From Caldilineaceae bacterium (GTDB taxonomy: Bacteria; Chloroflexota; Anaerolineae; Caldilineales; Caldilineaceae), in the NCBI GenBank assembly GCA_022823185.1, contig JAJDXQ010000046.1, forward strand, positions 1 to 64,000: a DNA stretch of 64,000 nucleotides, written 5' to 3'. Under the pieces are notes generated by a model. It was not told the DNA's origin, searched no databases, and worked only from the letters and a program-made list of their open reading frames with translations. Every line of letters begins with the position of its first letter. The first letter of the stretch is position 1. A program made the position numbers and the translations under genes. Below are positions 61,923 to 64,000 of the stretch, piece after piece.

Positions 61923-62732
61923 CTATGGGCCCCACTTGACCCTTTCGTCGACAACGACCCACATTTCGTTTCGCTTCTCCAACCGGAGCGTGAAGGCGCC
62001 GCCAACTGTAGGCGTCCTCTGTATGAGCAGGTTAACGCTCGCCCGGTCGACTGTATCGAACCGCACCGAGTCCATCTGAATAATCGGGCCTTCAATTGGC
62101 ATGGAGTCTTCCAGATTCTCCATCCAGATGGTCGGACCTTCGAAGCCAAGTTCGCCCAACTGTTCGGCGGGATGGCGTACAAGCCGCAGTTGGGCCAGCA
62201 GGCCGTCGGAGCCCGGTTCGAGCTGCCTGCGCTGGCCAAGTTTGTGAATCAGCGCGGTCCGGCGAATCCGCATGCTGTCCGGCTCCTGGATATCGGTGCT
62301 CAGGTAGTAGTGCGCCAGGGCGTTCACGGGGCCAAAGGCGTGTTGCGCCGACAGCAGTCCCAAGAGCTCTTCCCGAACTCGACTCCACATCGCCCGCCAC
62401 TGGGGGGCGGTAATCTGGTCGCCATACTCCAGGAGGAGAAGCGTCATCTCAGCGCCGAGCCGGTTGATAATGGACGCAGGCGTCAGGTAAGTCGGGTCCT
62501 GTTTCAGGCGAGCCAGCAAGATCTCAGGGGTGGCTTCCGCCTCCTGAAACGCGTGAAAGCGATAGCGTGTGTTCAGCGTAAAAAAGACGCCAAGTATGAC
62601 TGCTCCGGTCAGGAGCAGCACCAGCGTCCATGACAACGGGTCCATCGATTCGAGAATCTGCTGGTAGGTCGGCAGGGCATCCAAACCGAGCCGCCGCAAC
62701 AGTTCCTCAAATCGGTTTGCGGTCTCCGACAT
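61923..62732 (-). CDS. Membrane-anchored hypothetical protein
   Basis: I do not recognise a family. 269 residues: a short soluble start, one transmembrane helix at about 33-54 (LSWTLVLLLTGAVILGVFFT), then a helical domain and a C-terminal beta-rich part (FTLRLEKRNEMWVVVDERVK) that resembles nuclear-transport-factor-2-like or DUF4440-type sheets seen in small conserved proteins. No signal for cleavage is present, so it is probably a type II membrane protein. It sits directly upstream of the 7TM sensor (156 bases between) and may be part of the same unit. No ribosome binding site is evident at the chosen ATG. Confidence 0.65.
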   Translation of the reverse strand: MSETANRFEELLRRLGLDALPTYQQILESMDPLSWTLVLLLTGAVILGVFFTLNTRYRFHAFQEAEATPEILLARLKQDPTYLTPASIINRLGAEMTLLLLEYGDQITAPQWRAMWSRVREELLGLLSAQHAFGPVNALAHYYLSTDIQEPDSMRIRRTALIHKLGQRRQLEPGSDGLLAQLRLVRHPAEQLGELGFEGPTIWMENLEDSMPIEGPIIQMDSVRFDTVDRASVNLLIQRTPTVGGAFTLRLEKRNEMWVVVDERVKWGP

Positions 62733-62917
62733 GCAATTTCAACCCGCAGCGGCAGATGGCAGAGCGACTCCTCTTCCCTTTCCTGAGGCAACGGCGACGG
62801 GGCATCGTAGGCCGACGCTCCCTGCGATTGCCGTACGGCTCTGCCATCCACCTCTGCAATCCGGGGGTACTCGAAGCCTACGCACGATCGTCTGAGTCTG
62901 ATTCCGATTCCATTGTA

Positions 62918-63748
62918 TCATATTCTGACGCGCGAACGCCGACCAATCTCAGGAGGTTCCAGCCAGGTCAGAAGGCCGAACAGACCGCACTGTCCTTTCT
63001 CCGCGCGATGGCTGAAGAAGTCATCCGTCCTGCGGGCGGTATCGATACCTGCCAATTCGATCTGTCCCCGCGGGACGCCCGCCGCGGTTAGCTGGTCGAT
63101 GTTGGCTTGCCAAAGGTCGAAGTACGGGTTGTTCTGTTCTCCATCGCGACTGTGGAAATATCGTTCCCCTCCGGGCAACCTTGAGACTGCGCGCTGAATT
63201 ACATCCTCGCCTACCTGGTAACTCTCAGGCCCGATACTGGGGCCGATGCCCACATGCACGTCCGACGAGTCTGTGCCAAATTCCTCGGCCATGGCGCGTA
63301 ACGCGGCCGTCGCGATTCCGTCGACCGTTCCCCGCCAACCGGCGTGGCAGGCTGCAAGAGCGCGGCGGACCGGGTCGTACAGAATGAGGGGGACGCAGTC
63401 GGCGAACACCAGGAAGAGAGGCAGTCCAATCGCACTGGTGATGAGGGCATCGCAGCGCGCTTGACGGGAGCCGGCATCAGCCCAATTAACCTGGCAGACG
63501 TTTGTACCGTGTACCTGGTGTGTGCGTACAGGATGGGAGGCATCTTTGCCGACGGCAGCGCAGAAACGGGCGAAGTTCTCCCGGACGCGTTCTTTGTCAT
63601 CGCCGCGGCTATGGCTGAAGTTAAGACTCTGCCAAGGGTGGGGCGATACGCCACCGTGACGGGCGCTTACATGTGCCTGGAGAGGAAAGGAGGCAAGACT
63701 GTCAAAGGCGTAGGCCGCGACGCCGTTTTTGTAGGAGATTCGTTGCAT
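62918..63748 (-). CDS. pgeF: Laccase-domain protein (PgeF/YfiH family)
   Basis: 276 residues of the laccase-domain family that in Escherichia coli (YfiH/PgeF) removes L-Ser mis-incorporated in peptidoglycan precursors and that in others acts as a purine nucleoside phosphorylase-like zinc protein. Zinc ligands and signature are present: VRTHQVHGTNV (about 79-89), VFADCVPLILYD (about 126-137) and ACHAGWRGTVDGIA (about 146-159). A further segment is VGIGPSIGPESYQVGEDV. The start is taken at the ATG 63748; a TTG 13 codons further upstream is possible and neither start has a good ribosome binding site. It opens the run of minus-strand genes down to ftsK. Confidence 0.92.
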   Translation of the reverse strand: MQRISYKNGVAAYAFDSLASFPLQAHVSARHGGVSPHPWQSLNFSHSRGDDKERVRENFARFCAAVGKDASHPVRTHQVHGTNVCQVNWADAGSRQARCDALITSAIGLPLFLVFADCVPLILYDPVRRALAACHAGWRGTVDGIATAALRAMAEEFGTDSSDVHVGIGPSIGPESYQVGEDVIQRAVSRLPGGERYFHSRDGEQNNPYFDLWQANIDQLTAAGVPRGQIELAGIDTARRTDDFFSHRAEKGQCGLFGLLTWLEPPEIGRRSRVRI

Positions 63749-63841
63749 CGTTCGAAGTGTGTTCCTCTCACAAGCGGCGACCCCCAATGCCGGTGGATGG
63801 AATCTCTCGCAGAAGAAGACACCCTACCCGCCAGGCCCGTT

Positions 63842-64000
63842 CTACTCCAAGGGGATTGGTTCAATTGTAATGCTTCCCATATCGGAGTCGTGCCGCTGCG
63901 CCTTCAGCTTGGTCCAGGGGCGCCAGTCCTGCGCACGCCAGGCTCCCCCCTTGGCTGCGGGAATCGGCCGGTTCTCATTACCGCCATAGCGGAAGGCCCA
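63842..64000 (-). CDS. 3' end of an unidentified gene, cut by the window edge
   Basis: The minus strand reads without stop from the window edge for 52 codons to TAG (63842-63844). The stretch begins WAFRYGGNENRPIPAAKGGA and ends GSITIEPIPLE. The frame is clean and the codon choice is like that of the neighbours, so it is probably coding. I do not recognise it. It runs in the same direction as pgeF, with about 90 bases between. Confidence 0.55.
   Translation of the reverse strand, partial: WAFRYGGNENRPIPAAKGGAWRAQDWRPWTKLKAQRHDSDMGSITIEPIPLE

Noticed and set aside
62912..62920. Extended -10 TGATACAAT upstream of the membrane hypothetical gene
   Set aside because: No -35 is recognisable and the distance to the start (about 175 bases) is long, so it is not listed as a promoter.

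Overview
The window is bacterial and gene-dense, with few gaps. It has one tRNA and no recognisable prophage, insertion sequence or CRISPR array. It most likely comes from the Chloroflexota (Caldilineae/Anaerolineae type, perhaps an environmental or sponge-associated lineage). That is an inference from gene content: LysW-dependent lysine biosynthesis, several sulfatases, a phytanoyl-CoA dioxygenase, expanded metal-dependent amidohydrolases, an enolase-superfamily sugar-acid dehydratase, and a very large secreted Ig-like/SH3b protein. No rRNA is present to confirm it.

Layout. (1) 134-1660 is a secreted hypothetical protein. (2) 1991-7940, minus strand, is a branched-chain amino acid operon in the order ilvB-ilvN-ilvC-(45-codon ORF)-leuA. 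It ends in a clean intrinsic terminator and is preceded by what reads as a complete attenuator: TATAAT promoter, a leader peptide rich in Leu/Ile/Val, an antiterminator arm and a terminator. (3) 8395-14342 holds a coiled-coil PD-(D/E)XK-like protein, a sulfatase and a heterodimeric ABC exporter. (4) 14947-22465, minus strand, is a lysine operon of the alpha-aminoadipate/LysW type: homocitrate synthase, homoaconitase large and small subunits, Nudix hydrolase, LysW, LysX, LysY, then a membrane protein and a MOSC protein. It also starts with an apparent leader-peptide attenuator whose codons include a Lys-Ser-Lys-Lys run, behind a near-consensus sigma-70 promoter. (5) 23391-31052 is one 2525-residue secreted protein with 16 tandem Ig-like (He_PIG/CADG-type) repeats and five SH3b domains, driven by a near-consensus promoter.

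(6) 31427-39663 is a catabolic and accessory stretch: VOC protein, mandelate racemase-type enzyme, aldo/keto reductase, sulfatase, a frameshifted AAA ATPase, a methyltransferase and a phytanoyl-CoA dioxygenase. (7) 39951-47320, plus strand, has three paralogous amidohydrolases with an MscS channel among them, a Rieske protein, a class III aminotransferase and a small-molecule kinase. (8) 47672-53516 holds a DHFR/RibD-like protein, a DEAD-box helicase, glutamine-dependent NAD synthetase and a Gfo/Idh/MocA oxidoreductase. (9) 53523-64000 has a PrsW-like protease and an RDD protein that both carry zinc ribbons, tRNA-Val, an SDR, an acetoacetate-decarboxylase-like protein, FtsK/SpoIIIE, a 7TM sensor with a DNA-binding-like C terminus, a membrane hypothetical, a PgeF/laccase-domain protein, and the 3' end of one more gene.

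The most notable result is that both amino acid operons appear to use the same design: a short leader peptide rich in the end-product amino acids, an antiterminator arm directly after its stop codon, and an intrinsic terminator whose stem that arm can invade.
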